Part shown: piece after piece, positions 9,392 to 18,400 of the stretch
Position numbering within the stretch: position 1 is the first letter of the stretch
How the letters are laid out: the number at the start of each line of letters is the position of its first letter
Origin: CAJCIT01 sp963771305
GTDB lineage: Bacteria; Acidobacteriota; Terriglobia; Bryobacterales; Bryobacteraceae
Assembly (NCBI GenBank): GCA_963771305.1
Contig: CAVYTS010000026.1
Coordinates: forward strand, 620,001 to 684,000
DNA length: 64,000 nucleotides
Direction of reading: 5' to 3'
The notes under the pieces: model-generated
The model's database searches: none
What the model was told of the DNA's origin: nothing
The model's input: the letters and a program-made list of their open reading frames with translations, nothing else
Translations under genes and position numbers: made by a program

Positions 9392-9838
9392 TCAGGCCGC
9401 CGATTGCAGCACCTCGGCCGGCACCGGGTTGCCGCGCCTCGAAAAGCGAATCGTGCCATCGGGTCCGATCAGGTACACCGTGCGCTTCACGATAAGGCCC
9501 GAACACTTGTAAAGTTCGGCCACGCGTTGTTTCTCATCCACCAGGAGCGGGAACGGAAACTTGTACTGATCGCGGAACTTGATGTGTTTCGCCGCGCTCT
9601 GCGGATTGATGCCGAATATAACTGAATTCTTGGCCGCAGCCTCTGTCCACTGGTCGCGAAAACTGCAAAGCTGCTTGGTGCAAAGCGTTGTGTCGTCGCC
9701 GGGATAGAACACCAGGATCACGTTCTTCCCCCGCAGTCCAGCGAGATTGACATGTTGGCCGTCGTGATCCAGCAGGTCAAAGTCGGGCGCCCAGGTTCCG
9801 GGCGGCAAGGGGTCGGAGAAAAACCACGAGAGCATCAA
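9392..9838 (-). CDS. Peroxiredoxin, AhpC/TSA (Bcp-like)
   Basis: A 148-residue thioredoxin-fold peroxidase that reduces hydrogen and organic peroxides. The active-site segment is YPGDDTTLCTKQLCSFRD near residues 51-68, with the peroxidatic Cys in the TLC position and a second Cys five residues later, as in Bcp/PrxQ enzymes. APDFDLLDHDG near residue 17 is the normal N-terminal strand. Divergent from the CDF transporter across an 83-base gap. Confidence 0.88.
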   Translation of the reverse strand: MMLSWFFSDPLPPGTWAPDFDLLDHDGQHVNLAGLRGKNVILVFYPGDDTTLCTKQLCSFRDQWTEAAAKNSVIFGINPQSAAKHIKFRDQYKFPFPLLVDEKQRVAELYKCSGLIVKRTVYLIGPDGTIRFSRRGNPVPAEVLQSAA

Positions 9839-9921
9839 GATATCCTTTCCTATCGTAGAGTAGGTAGTAGAGGATCGAAGCGCTCACAACGATCATCGAA
9901 GTAGTGTAAGCATTTCAGAAC

Positions 9922-10863
9922 ATGGCTCACCATCACCATTCTCATGGCACCGGTTGGGTACTCCGCTTCTCGCTGGTCGCGACCCTGGCGTTCACGGCCA
10001 TTGAGGTATATGCGGGGTTTCGAGCCCATAGTCTCGCCCTGTTGTCGGATGCCGGGCACAACTTCACCGATGCATTGGCGCTTCTGCTCGCCGCCATCGG
10101 CCTGTACTTTCAGAGCCGCCCGGCTGACCAGTCCAAAACCTACGGTTACCAGCGCGCGGGCGTCCTAGCCGCCTTTGTCAATGCGCTCACGTTGATCGTC
10201 ATTTCCTGCGTAATCCTCTGGGAGGCCGTTCAGCGCATCATCGCGCCACAGCCTGTGGACGAAAACGTCATGATTTGGGTTTCATTGGCGGCGCTGGTGC
10301 TCAACGGCAGCATCATGTTGGCGTTGCGCCAGAGTCAAAAGGGTGACCTGAATATCCGCGCCGCCTTCATTCACATGTTGGGCGACGCGCTTGGCGCGGT
10401 TGCCATTCTCGCGGGCGCGCTCATCATTCGTTCGACTGGCTGGCTGTACGTTGACCCGATCCTGTCAATCGCCCTGGCAGTCCTGATCGTTTACACGGCG
10501 TGGGACATCGTCCGCGAATCACTCAATATTCTGCTCGAAGGTTTGCCCCGCGGCTTGAAACTGCCGGACGTCACCACTGCCATGAATCAGGTGGAAGGTG
10601 TGCTGGATGTTCACGACCTACACATCTGGAGCCTCGGCTCGAATACCCACGCCCTCAGTTCGCATGTGCTGATTGACGATATGCCGCACTCTGAGAGCAA
10701 CGTCATCTTACAGAAAATCAATAAAGTGCTGTGCGAGTTCGGCATCTTCCACAGCACGATCCAGTTCGAGCACCTACCCTGCGATTTGTCCGACCAAGGC
10801 TGTCGGATGGCCGAGAAAGTTCATGCGCACGAACATTCGCATGATCATCCGCACCACCACTAG
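9922..10863 (+). CDS. Cation diffusion facilitator (zinc/cobalt/cadmium exporter)
   Basis: A 313-residue inner-membrane metal/proton antiporter of the CDF family (CzcD/ZitB type). Six hydrophobic segments are visible, with the metal-site motif SDAGHNFTDA in TM2 and a second His/Asp pair (HMLGDALG) in TM5. The protein begins MAHHHHSHG and ends HAHEHSHDHPHHH; such His-rich tails bind metal in this family. The C-terminal cytoplasmic domain contains VHDLHIWSLG. It probably exports Zn2+ or related ions. A very small membrane gene follows. Confidence 0.92.
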   Translation: MAHHHHSHGTGWVLRFSLVATLAFTAIEVYAGFRAHSLALLSDAGHNFTDALALLLAAIGLYFQSRPADQSKTYGYQRAGVLAAFVNALTLIVISCVILWEAVQRIIAPQPVDENVMIWVSLAALVLNGSIMLALRQSQKGDLNIRAAFIHMLGDALGAVAILAGALIIRSTGWLYVDPILSIALAVLIVYTAWDIVRESLNILLEGLPRGLKLPDVTTAMNQVEGVLDVHDLHIWSLGSNTHALSSHVLIDDMPHSESNVILQKINKVLCEFGIFHSTIQFEHLPCDLSDQGCRMAEKVHAHEHSHDHPHHH

Positions 10864-10907
10864 GGCGCATTGGCGTTCACGACGCAGCCACACAGTTGAC
10901 AACAGCA

Positions 10908-11030
10908 ATGGAAACCGGCGAGACCAAGAAGAACAGAAAGCTCGTCCTTGTCTACATCCTGTACGGGGTCTTGTCCGCGCTGATGATCGCCGGAGTCATG
11001 TATATGTCGAAGTACATGGACCAAAGCTAG
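10908..11030 (+). CDS. Candidate 40-residue single-span membrane protein
   Basis: The frame ATG (10908) to TAG (11030) encodes 40 residues: a basic N terminus (METGETKKNRKL), then a hydrophobic segment of about 22 residues (VLVYILYGVLSALMIAGVMY) and a short polar tail. The charge pattern suits an inner-membrane single-pass protein with the N terminus inside. It starts 45 bases after the CDF exporter on the same strand, so it may be co-transcribed and associate with it. No family is recognised, and a chance frame cannot be excluded. Confidence 0.5.
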   Translation: METGETKKNRKLVLVYILYGVLSALMIAGVMYMSKYMDQS

Positions 11031-11048
11031 ACGAAACTTCATCCCGTT

Positions 11049-11096
11049 GTGGGGCCGGGCGCCCCGCCCGAGCCGGATGCCTACATCCGGCTGTTC
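11049..11096. repeat. REP-like intergenic repeat (two-stem type), copy 1
   Basis: Two adjacent imperfect palindromes: GGGCGCCCC-type at about 11057-11068 and AGCCGGATG..CATCCGGCT at about 11071-11092. The layout GTGGGGC-stem-CGCC/AGCC-stem-GGCT recurs at 37448 and 40191, each time just after a gene end. It looks like a dispersed repetitive extragenic palindrome. Confidence 0.6.
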
Positions 11097-11122
11097 CAAC
11101 GGAGTGAAAGCTGTTTAGTTGC

Positions 11123-12508
11123 CTACACGCTCTGCGGTTTCGGATGAACCCAAGGCAACCGGTATGGCCTCTGCAATAGCAGGTTGGCCTGTGGGTCGTT
11201 AACTACGTGCTGAGCTTTCGCATCCCAGGTAAACTTCCGGCCCGCCTTCAGCGCGTCATTGGCCAGGATGCAGCTGGCGGTTGAAATGTATCCCTGCTCG
11301 ATGTCTGCAACCGGCTTGCTACGGGTGTCAACTGCGCTGAGAAAGTCCATCATGTGATGGCGAATCGCCGGCGCGACATGTTTCTCCAGCTCAGCTTCGT
11401 CCTTGTCTTCGGGGAACAAATCAAATTCATACGTGACGTCTTTGTGGACCTTCTCGCCGTCGGCGCCAATGAAGTCGTAAGCGTAGACGCTGGCTTTTAG
11501 CGTTCCCTTGTCGCCATAGAAGATGGCCGACCAAGCGTACTTCGGGTCGGGGTCGGGAGCATCGCCCCAGGTTCGATGCTCCCAGTTGACGACCAGGTCA
11601 GGGTATTCGAACCTGCAGCTCTGCGTATCGGTGATATCGGCCGTAGCTTCCTTGTCGACGAAGATGCCGCCTGCAGAGGAGATGCGCGTCGGCCAGCCGA
11701 GGTCGAGCATCCAGCGGGTCATGTCGAGCATGTGAACGCACATGTCGCCGACGATCCCGTTGCAGTACTCCATGAACGCGCGCCAGCCGCGAGGGTGAAC
11801 GATGTCGTTATAGGGGCGCATGGGCGCCGGTCCGGTCCACATCTCCCAGTCCAGGTTGGCCGGCGGGGTGATCGGCGGGTGCACACCCGAGGCACGCATA
11901 TGGTAGTAGCAGCAGATGTCGACTGACCCGATCTTCCCCAGCTTTCCCGTCTTGATGAAGCGCTCCCGTGCCTCGACCAGATGCGGCGTACTGCGGCGCT
12001 GCGTCCCGATCTGAACGACGCGGTTGTATTTGCGCGCCGCCGCGAGCATGGCCTGTCCTTCGACGATGTCGACGCTGATCGGCTTCTGGCAGTAGATATC
12101 GGCGCCTGACTTGGCGGCCTCGATCATGGGTAGGGCGTGCCAGTGATCGGGCGTCGCGATGAGTACGATGTCGAGATCCTTCTCCGCGAGCATCTTGCGG
12201 TAGTCGGAATACGTGCGGGGCGTCTTCTTCGAGGCCTGTCTGGCAGCTACATCCTCGGCGCACTTGGAGAGCATGATGCTGTCTACGTCACACAGCGAAA
12301 CTACCTCGACTGGAGATACCTGGATGAGCCGGAACAGATCCGATTTGCCGTACCAGCCGGTGCCGATGAGGCCGACGCGGCGAACCTTCGACCGGTCGTA
12401 TTTCTCCGTACCATAGGTTGACTGTGCGGCAGCGCCTTTGCGCGATAGAGCAACGGCGGCGGCACTGGCTTGCAGGAACTGGCGGCGGTTGATCACCGGA
12501 AGATTCAT
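11123..12508 (-). CDS. Gfo/Idh/MocA-family oxidoreductase, Tat-exported
   Basis: A 461-residue NAD(P)-dependent sugar/inositol-type oxidoreductase family member. The N terminus NRRQFLQASAAAVALSR is a twin-arginine signal. The Rossmann domain follows with VGLIGTGWYG near residue 46, and the EKPISV-type catalytic motif appears as YCQKPISVDIVEGQ near 140. The C-terminal beta-sheet domain includes HMLDMTRWMLDLGWP. Start at 12508 is preferred over an upstream in-frame GTG/ATG because it places the Tat motif at the N terminus. Exported members are frequent in Acidobacteriota and Planctomycetes; the substrate is unknown. Confidence 0.88.
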   Translation of the reverse strand: MNLPVINRRQFLQASAAAVALSRKGAAAQSTYGTEKYDRSKVRRVGLIGTGWYGKSDLFRLIQVSPVEVVSLCDVDSIMLSKCAEDVAARQASKKTPRTYSDYRKMLAEKDLDIVLIATPDHWHALPMIEAAKSGADIYCQKPISVDIVEGQAMLAAARKYNRVVQIGTQRRSTPHLVEARERFIKTGKLGKIGSVDICCYYHMRASGVHPPITPPANLDWEMWTGPAPMRPYNDIVHPRGWRAFMEYCNGIVGDMCVHMLDMTRWMLDLGWPTRISSAGGIFVDKEATADITDTQSCRFEYPDLVVNWEHRTWGDAPDPDPKYAWSAIFYGDKGTLKASVYAYDFIGADGEKVHKDVTYEFDLFPEDKDEAELEKHVAPAIRHHMMDFLSAVDTRSKPVADIEQGYISTASCILANDALKAGRKFTWDAKAQHVVNDPQANLLLQRPYRLPWVHPKPQSV

Positions 12509-12976
12509 TCGATTCGCACCCTCAGGAAAAGAAGTTCTAACGCAACACATGAGTATATGCTGCGGAGGATCGATGACGGCAGCGAGACGGATTTCGGGAA
12601 TAGAATGGTAGTGGGTTTAGGCGCCTTCAATCTTCGCTGGACGAAAGGGAGGAACCGACAATGATCTTATGAAAATGTCTTGGCACACCAACGGCCGGCT
12701 AGCGAGCGGATGGATCAAATCAGACGCAACGGAGTCTTACCACCCAGCGTGGTTGCAGTCTTCTTACCCTTCCGAATCGGGCGCACGGCGACGCAGCCAC
12801 AACCGCTTGTCAACACTTTCGACATTCGGAAAGCCGCGCTACGATTTCGGAAAGCGAAACCAGTAACGCCGCACTGGACGGGTCGCCGCTACAACCTTCA
12901 CGGCCCAAAGAGCGGATCGTCTCCCGAACACCCATCAACCTCAAAAGCCCTAGATATCGCCGGATATACTCGCAGC
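12509..12976. other. Divergent intergenic region
   Basis: About 470 bases between the leftward Gfo/Idh/MocA gene and the rightward phytoene-desaturase-like gene. The frame of the latter is open back to 12680, but those residues are Arg/Pro-rich and lack similarity to the family, so they are taken as non-coding. No palindrome or RNA motif was recognised. Confidence 0.4.
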
Positions 12977-14563
12977 ATGTCGGTGATTACGTCGTTCGGG
13001 ATGCGTGATTTGGAGGTGGCGCTCAGCGACCTGGCGCGGCAGCACTGGGATGCCATCATAGTGGGCGCCGGGCATAACGGGCTCACCTGTGCCACTTATC
13101 TCGCGAAAGCGGGCAAAACCGTGCTGGTGCTGGAGGAACGCTCCCGCATCGGTGGTGCCTGCACCATCGAGGAGACCGCCATGGGGGTTCGATCGTCGCC
13201 CTGCGCATACCTGGCGGGCCTTCTACATCCGCTCGTTGTTGAAGAACTGAACTTCCCGGCTCGCGGCTATGCCTGGACGCCAGCGACCGCCGGTCTGTTC
13301 GTCCCGTTCGAAGACGGCTCAAGCGTCCAGCTTTACGACGACGATGATGCGTGCGAGGCTGAGCTGCGGCGCTTTGCACCGGGTGACGTCGCGGGCTGGA
13401 AGGCCATGTCGGATGTGATCCGCCGGACGCGGGATGCGATACGTCCGGCGGGCGAGCGGGACATGTGGATCGGCGAACCGCCGACGCGGGATCAGATCGA
13501 AGAGCGGCTTGGCAACGATGACGAAGCACGCAAGCTTCTGTTCGACTGGTCGATGGCCGAGTTCGTCGAACGATATCTCAAAGACGAGCGTCTGCAGATT
13601 GCCTATCTAGGCCAAGGTGTCATCGGCACTAACGCGAGCCCGTTTGATCCAGGCACCGCGTCCGTTCGGTTCCATCACGCATCGGGACGGCTGGGAGGTA
13701 TGCCGGGAGCTTGGGGCTATGTCGCCGGCGGCATGGGTACAGTGTCCTTCGTGATTGCGAGTGCCGCACTAGAGGCCGGAGCGAACATCGCCATCGACAC
13801 GCCGGTAGCGCAAATCCTGCCGGGCGAGGGTGTGGTCCTGGAGAGTGGCGAGACCATCTACGCTCCCGTTGTCATTTCAAACGCCGACCCACGGGTGACG
13901 CTGCGCCTGCTGGGCGATGCTGCTGACCCGGCTTGGAAGGCGCAGGTGGAATCGGTTCCAATTGAGGGCTGCACGGTGAAACTCAACGTCGTGATGCGCG
14001 AATTGCCGAACTTCAAGGCCCGGCCCGGTACGTTTGAAACGCACCATCACGGCCAAATCAATACGCCGCTGACAAAACAGGAGTGGAAGGAAGGATACGC
14101 CGCCTCACGTGCTGGTCGCCTGCCGCCGCAGATGTGGACGGAGTTGTATTTCCAGAGCGTTCATGACCGCAGCGTGGTCCCTGACGGTCTCCACACCATG
14201 AGTGTGTTCTCGCAATACGTCCCTTACCAGTTTGAGGAAGGCACGTGGGACTCGCGCAGGAGCGAAGTTCAGCAGTTGGTGCTGCGCTCATTGGCGCGCT
14301 TCTGCAGTAACATTCTCGATGCCGTGGAGGATGCCCAGGTCCTGGGTCCGCCGGACATCGAGAAAAAAGTAGGGCTCACCGGTGGACACATCTTCCAAGG
14401 AGAATGCCTCCCGCCCCATATGTGGAGCAACCGTCTGCGGGCCAAGACGCCGATGCCGGGCGTCTACCTTTGCGGCGCATGCACGCATCCCGGCGGCAGC
14501 GTCATCGCGATCAATGGACGGAACGCGGCAATGGCCGTGCTGCGGGAAACGGCAGCGGGTTAA
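12977..14563 (+). CDS. Phytoene-desaturase-like FAD-dependent oxidoreductase
   Basis: A 528-residue flavoprotein of the CrtI / retinol-saturase-like group. An FAD-binding dinucleotide fold starts with IIVGAGHNGLTCATYLAKAG near residue 30, followed by EERSRIGGACTIEE. The C-terminal FAD motif is GVYLCGACTHPGGSV. This subgroup is not specific for carotenoids, and no other carotenoid gene is nearby, so the substrate is open. The ATG at 12977 is chosen as nearest to the fold; 13001 is an alternative. The last 95 bases are duplicated 1 kb downstream as a remnant. Confidence 0.85.
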   Translation: MSVITSFGMRDLEVALSDLARQHWDAIIVGAGHNGLTCATYLAKAGKTVLVLEERSRIGGACTIEETAMGVRSSPCAYLAGLLHPLVVEELNFPARGYAWTPATAGLFVPFEDGSSVQLYDDDDACEAELRRFAPGDVAGWKAMSDVIRRTRDAIRPAGERDMWIGEPPTRDQIEERLGNDDEARKLLFDWSMAEFVERYLKDERLQIAYLGQGVIGTNASPFDPGTASVRFHHASGRLGGMPGAWGYVAGGMGTVSFVIASAALEAGANIAIDTPVAQILPGEGVVLESGETIYAPVVISNADPRVTLRLLGDAADPAWKAQVESVPIEGCTVKLNVVMRELPNFKARPGTFETHHHGQINTPLTKQEWKEGYAASRAGRLPPQMWTELYFQSVHDRSVVPDGLHTMSVFSQYVPYQFEEGTWDSRRSEVQQLVLRSLARFCSNILDAVEDAQVLGPPDIEKKVGLTGGHIFQGECLPPHMWSNRLRAKTPMPGVYLCGACTHPGGSVIAINGRNAAMAVLRETAAG

Positions 14564-14621
14564 GCCACAAGAGGGCGTTTTGAAATGCCCGACCACTCTC
14601 GAATACGCGATACTGAAATTA

Positions 14622-14861
14622 ATGTCCGCCCCTAACATTCTCAGCGATGCTGCTGCGAATGCCGGGCTCCGCTTTCGCCGCAAAGCCTTGGGGTCCGGTC
14701 ACCCGGTCGTTTTTGTGGACGATGCCGGCCGGTATGTTCAGGAATGGCCAGACGGAACGCTGCTGGAGATCCGTTTTAAGCCTGGAGCTCCACGAGACTC
14801 TCACCTGCAGGTTATCGGTGAGGTTAAGCCGCCGCTCAGGTCATCGACGATAGTCAGGTGA
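14622..14861 (+). CDS. Putative antitoxin partner of a zeta-type toxin
   Basis: A 79-residue protein read from the ATG at 14622. It shows a short polar helical start and then FVDDAGRYVQEWPDGTLLEI. No sequence family is firmly recognised, but its size, its position directly before the ATPase/kinase-like gene and the TGATG overlap of its stop with the next start are typical of type II toxin-antitoxin or zeta-kinase pairs. The role is inferred from context. Confidence 0.55.
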   Translation: MSAPNILSDAAANAGLRFRRKALGSGHPVVFVDDAGRYVQEWPDGTLLEIRFKPGAPRDSHLQVIGEVKPPLRSSTIVR

Positions 14862-15429
14862 TGCCCACGCTGACCGTGGTCGCGGGGCCGAACGGGTCGG
14901 GCAAATCCACGCTGACTTCTTCCATTTGGTTTGAGGGCAGCATCAACTTAATAGATCCCGATGCGATCGCTCGACGACTGGATGCTGCTCAATCAGCCCG
15001 TTCAGCAATTCCCGCCGCCCGAGAGGCGATACTTCGCTGCAAATCCCTACTGGCGGATCGGGCGAGCTTTACGTTGGAAACGACTCTTGCCGGTCATGGA
15101 GCAATGGGCATTGTGCTGCAGGCCCGGGATGCGGGATACAGGACGTTTCTCGTCTACGTCTAGCTTGGCCATCCCGACCTACATATCGACCGGGTTCGCC
15201 TTAGAGTGCTGCAAGGAGGCCACGACATCCCAGACTCCGATATTCGCCGTCGATATTGGCGAAGCCTCATGCGCGCTCCCGAAGCTTTGCGACTGGTGGA
15301 CGAGGCAGTTGTACTCGACAATTCCGGGCTCCATCCCGTACGGATGCTTTTGCTCAAGCACGGCCAAGTGTCTGGCGGGCTGAGGAACTTCCGGAATGGG
15401 TTCAGCGGTTGGTTGCCTTGGCCGACTGA
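14861..15429 (+). pseudogene. Zeta-toxin / P-loop kinase-like gene, broken by TAG and a frameshift
   Basis: The product begins MPTLTVVAGPNGSGKSTLTS, a Walker A P-loop, followed by LIDPDAIARR and TLETTLAGHG, which is the pattern of short zeta-toxin-like kinases. A TAG at 15161-15163 stops it after residue 100. The same frame then continues with HIDRVRLRVLQGGHDIP, a family-like segment, up to about 15370. There it must shift by one base to give WRAEELPEWVQRL and the natural stop at 15427-15429. Restored length is about 189 residues, normal for the family. Two lesions suggest inactivation, unless base errors are present. Confidence 0.75.
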
Positions 15430-15474
15430 TGCACTTGGGCGTTCTGCGTTCGTCGCACCGAAGATTACATCCCC

Positions 15475-15585
15475 ATGCCAGGCGTCTACCCTTGCGGCGC
15501 GTGCACTCATTCCGGCGGCAGCGTCATCGCAATCAATGGGCGGAACGCGGCAATGGCTGTGCTGCGGGACGGGGAAACACGTTAG
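15475..15585 (+). pseudogene. Remnant of the 3' end of a second phytoene-desaturase-like gene
   Basis: Positions 15475-15569 match 14453-14547 at 87 of 95 bases without gaps, and encode MPGVYPCGACTHSGGSVIAI followed by a stop at 15583-15585. Six of the eight differences are silent, so the copy diverged while still coding. Nothing of the rest of the gene is seen upstream; the toxin-antitoxin locus lies there instead. This is a gene relic rather than a recent duplication. Confidence 0.75.
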
Positions 15586-15723
15586 CTCCGAAGACTTCGA
15601 AAATTGTCTGAAAAACCCGGCCCCACGTAATAATCATCGGCCTTCCGCGTCTTGTACGTGTGGGGTGAGCGTGAGTCGCGAAGATGATGCCAGCGGCGAG
15701 AGCGCCCCAGTGAGGTTTGTCCT

Positions 15724-18336
15724 GTGATCCTGCCCGAAACCGTGCTCCAGGATTTGCGTTACGGAGTCCGCATTTTGCGCCGCAACGCCGGGTTCTCCGC
15801 CGTCGCAGTCCTGGCCTTGGTGCTTGGTATTGGCGTGAACACCGCAGTCTTCACCGCCTACAAGGCGATGGTCGCCCGGCCCCTCGATGCGCGCGATCCC
15901 GGGGAAATGGTCAACCTCGCGCTGATCCGCCAATTGGGTTCGAAAGATCCGTTCTCGCCTGGGCAAGGGGACGCCAATGAATACAACTTCAGCTATCCCG
16001 ACTTCGAAACGTACCGGGATTCGGTTCATTCCTTGAGTGGCCTGATCGCCTTTAGGCCTGACCACATGAGGCTCTCAAACGCCGGCGGCGTTATTAGTCA
16101 GCGCGCTTCCGAGGCTGGATCGGTGTTCGGAAAACTGGGATTACTCTCTTCCGGAGCAAGCAACGTGGAGTTCGCCTTCGTCTTCGTCGTTTCCGAAAAC
16201 TACTTCCAGGTTCTCCGAGTCGCGACCATACGCGGGCGTACCTTCGACTCCATCGGTATCCCCGGCCTGGTGGCTTCGCCCTCGGTTCTTATCAGCGAAA
16301 ACTACTGGCAGAAGCGGTTCGCAGGGGACCCAGCGATCCTGGGGCGAGCCATTAATCTCAATGGCGTTGCCCTCACGATCGTAGGAATCACGCCCCACGA
16401 CTTCGTCGGCACCAGTGTAATCGTGCCTGACTTTTGGCTTCCGCTCCGCCTCGAACCGCTGGTCCATTCTGATGCGAATTGGTTACACGACCGCGAAAAC
16501 CAGTGCTGCCGCCTGTTTGGGCGCCTCGCTCCCGGCGTAAGCATGGCCCAGGCGCAGGCGGAGATGACCCTGGTGGCCGATCACCTTCGCGCCCTGCACG
16601 ATCCACACTCTGAGTCGGCTAAGCCCGCTACAGTACTCGTTTGGCCGGGTTCTCCGTTCCCGCTCCCCTTGCGGCTGTACCCCGGACTGCGATTCACCAT
16701 TCTGCTCATTATGGCCGCTGCGGGGATGGTGCTGGCCGTGGCCTGCGCGAATGTCGGCGGCCTGCAGCTGGCTCGTGCCAGGGCTCGGCAGAATGAACTC
16801 CACACGCGCCTTTCCTTGGGGGCAGGCCGGCTGCGGATCCTGAGGCAGTTGCTGACGGAGAGTGCTCTCCTAGGCCTGCTAGCGGGCGCTCTAGCGCTGC
16901 CGTTCACCTGGGCGTTGTTGAGAGTCGGTGTGACCCTGGCGGCCGATGCTTTTCCCGCCGAGAATGGCACGCTCATTTTCGACGTGACTCCCGATTTCGA
17001 AATCTTTGCTTACGTCTTTACGATCTCTCTGGCTGCTGGGATCCTGTTCGGGCTCGCTCCAGCGATTGAAAGCTCCCACTCTGCTCTCTCCTCCTCCGCG
17101 AGAGGTGGCACTTTGTCGTCTCGTAGCCGCCGGCTCCAAGACTTCCTCATCGCCGCGCAGGTTGCCCTTTCCCTGGTACTCATGATCGCCGGAAGCCTGT
17201 TCATTCGAAGTTCCATCAACTCGCTCAAGATGGAAACCGGCTACGATGGCAGACACGTCGTCGATCTCGACTTTCAATTTCCCGAAGAGTCCAAGTACAC
17301 AACCGCCCGCAAGGTTGCTTTCGTCCACGAGCTTCGGACGCGGCTCGCAGCGCTGCCTGGGATCGCCGCGGTTACAAGTGCCCGGCCGCCGGATGATTTC
17401 GCCTTTCGAACTGCTGCTGTGTCGCTCAACGGAGAAAAATCTGGGTCTCCCAACGTGCAGTCAATTCTTTCCTACACCTACATTGAGCCAAACTACTTCC
17501 AGACTCTTGGCGTTCCTTTGATCCTGGGCCACAGCTTTCAGCCGCAGGCCGGCCAACCGGAGCGCTCCGTGATTCTCAGCGAATCAGCCGCCAAACAGCT
17601 CTGGCCCAGCCAGAACCCCGTTGGCCGGACCCTTCAATTGGGCGCTGCTGACGAGCGGAACCACAAAATGAGCGAACTCTCGGCGCAAGGGCCCGCGTAT
17701 CAAGTGGTCGGCGTCGCCCGCGACACGCGTGGCGTAGAGTTTGACGGCAGCGACTCCAGGAAGATCTATCTTCCTTTGCCCGACGACAAACTCACCGACC
17801 GGCCAATCCTGATCCGGGCCCAGTTCGACTCCGCGCAAGTCATAAAAGCGATCGACCCTGTGATCTCGTCCATCGATCCCGACCTGATGGCCACCTCCTC
17901 CACTCTTGAGGAAATGCTTCGGCGGACGGCGCCCTTCATCACGTCCAGCCTTGCCGCCGCTGTTGCTTCGACCGTCGGCCTACTCGGGCTTCTGCTCGCC
18001 TCGATGGGCATCTACGGTACGGTCAGCTATATTGTCGTCCTCCGTACGCGCGAAGTCGGCATCCGGATGGCTGTCGGTGCGCAAAAGGGCGACATCCTTA
18101 GTCTTATCCTGCGCGAAAGCATACGCCCCGTGGTCGCGGGATTGCTTGTCGGAGTGTTGCTCGCTGTTGGAGCTTCTTACCTCCTGCGCGGTGTGCTCTA
18201 TGGACTCAACATCGTGGATGCTGTCTCATACGCCGGTGTCTCGCTTTTGTTTTTGGCCATCGCGCTGCTGGCGGCTTACCCCCCGTCGAGGCGAGCCCTC
18301 ACTGTCGATCCCATGGTGGCACTGAGATACGAATAA
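15724..18336 (+). CDS. MacB/FtsX-type permease, ADOP family
   Basis: An 870-residue membrane protein with two MacB-core/FtsX units, the layout of acidobacterial duplicated orphan permeases. The N-terminal tail (VLQDLRYGVRILRRNAGFS) leads into TM1, then a periplasmic MacB core (about 55-290), three TM segments (about 330-440) and a second copy ending with GVLYGLNIVDAVSYAG and VDPMVALRYE. No ATPase gene is adjacent, as is normal for this family. A GTG start at 15724 gives the expected N terminus. A short inverted repeat CGCTCG/CGAGCG directly follows the stop (18337-18356). Confidence 0.88.
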   Translation: MILPETVLQDLRYGVRILRRNAGFSAVAVLALVLGIGVNTAVFTAYKAMVARPLDARDPGEMVNLALIRQLGSKDPFSPGQGDANEYNFSYPDFETYRDSVHSLSGLIAFRPDHMRLSNAGGVISQRASEAGSVFGKLGLLSSGASNVEFAFVFVVSENYFQVLRVATIRGRTFDSIGIPGLVASPSVLISENYWQKRFAGDPAILGRAINLNGVALTIVGITPHDFVGTSVIVPDFWLPLRLEPLVHSDANWLHDRENQCCRLFGRLAPGVSMAQAQAEMTLVADHLRALHDPHSESAKPATVLVWPGSPFPLPLRLYPGLRFTILLIMAAAGMVLAVACANVGGLQLARARARQNELHTRLSLGAGRLRILRQLLTESALLGLLAGALALPFTWALLRVGVTLAADAFPAENGTLIFDVTPDFEIFAYVFTISLAAGILFGLAPAIESSHSALSSSARGGTLSSRSRRLQDFLIAAQVALSLVLMIAGSLFIRSSINSLKMETGYDGRHVVDLDFQFPEESKYTTARKVAFVHELRTRLAALPGIAAVTSARPPDDFAFRTAAVSLNGEKSGSPNVQSILSYTYIEPNYFQTLGVPLILGHSFQPQAGQPERSVILSESAAKQLWPSQNPVGRTLQLGAADERNHKMSELSAQGPAYQVVGVARDTRGVEFDGSDSRKIYLPLPDDKLTDRPILIRAQFDSAQVIKAIDPVISSIDPDLMATSSTLEEMLRRTAPFITSSLAAAVASTVGLLGLLLASMGIYGTVSYIVVLRTREVGIRMAVGAQKGDILSLILRESIRPVVAGLLVGVLLAVGASYLLRGVLYGLNIVDAVSYAGVSLLFLAIALLAAYPPSRRALTVDPMVALRYE

Positions 18337-18400
18337 CGCTCGGCGCTTTGCGAGCGCGCATGATCGAAGCCTTGTCGCTGTGCTGAGGCTCGACACGCAT

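Noticed and set aside
14453..15585. att-site duplication by an integrase at the desaturase gene end
   Set aside because: The two 95-base segments differ mostly at silent codon positions and no integrase lies between them, so a diverged paralogue fits better than a recombination site.
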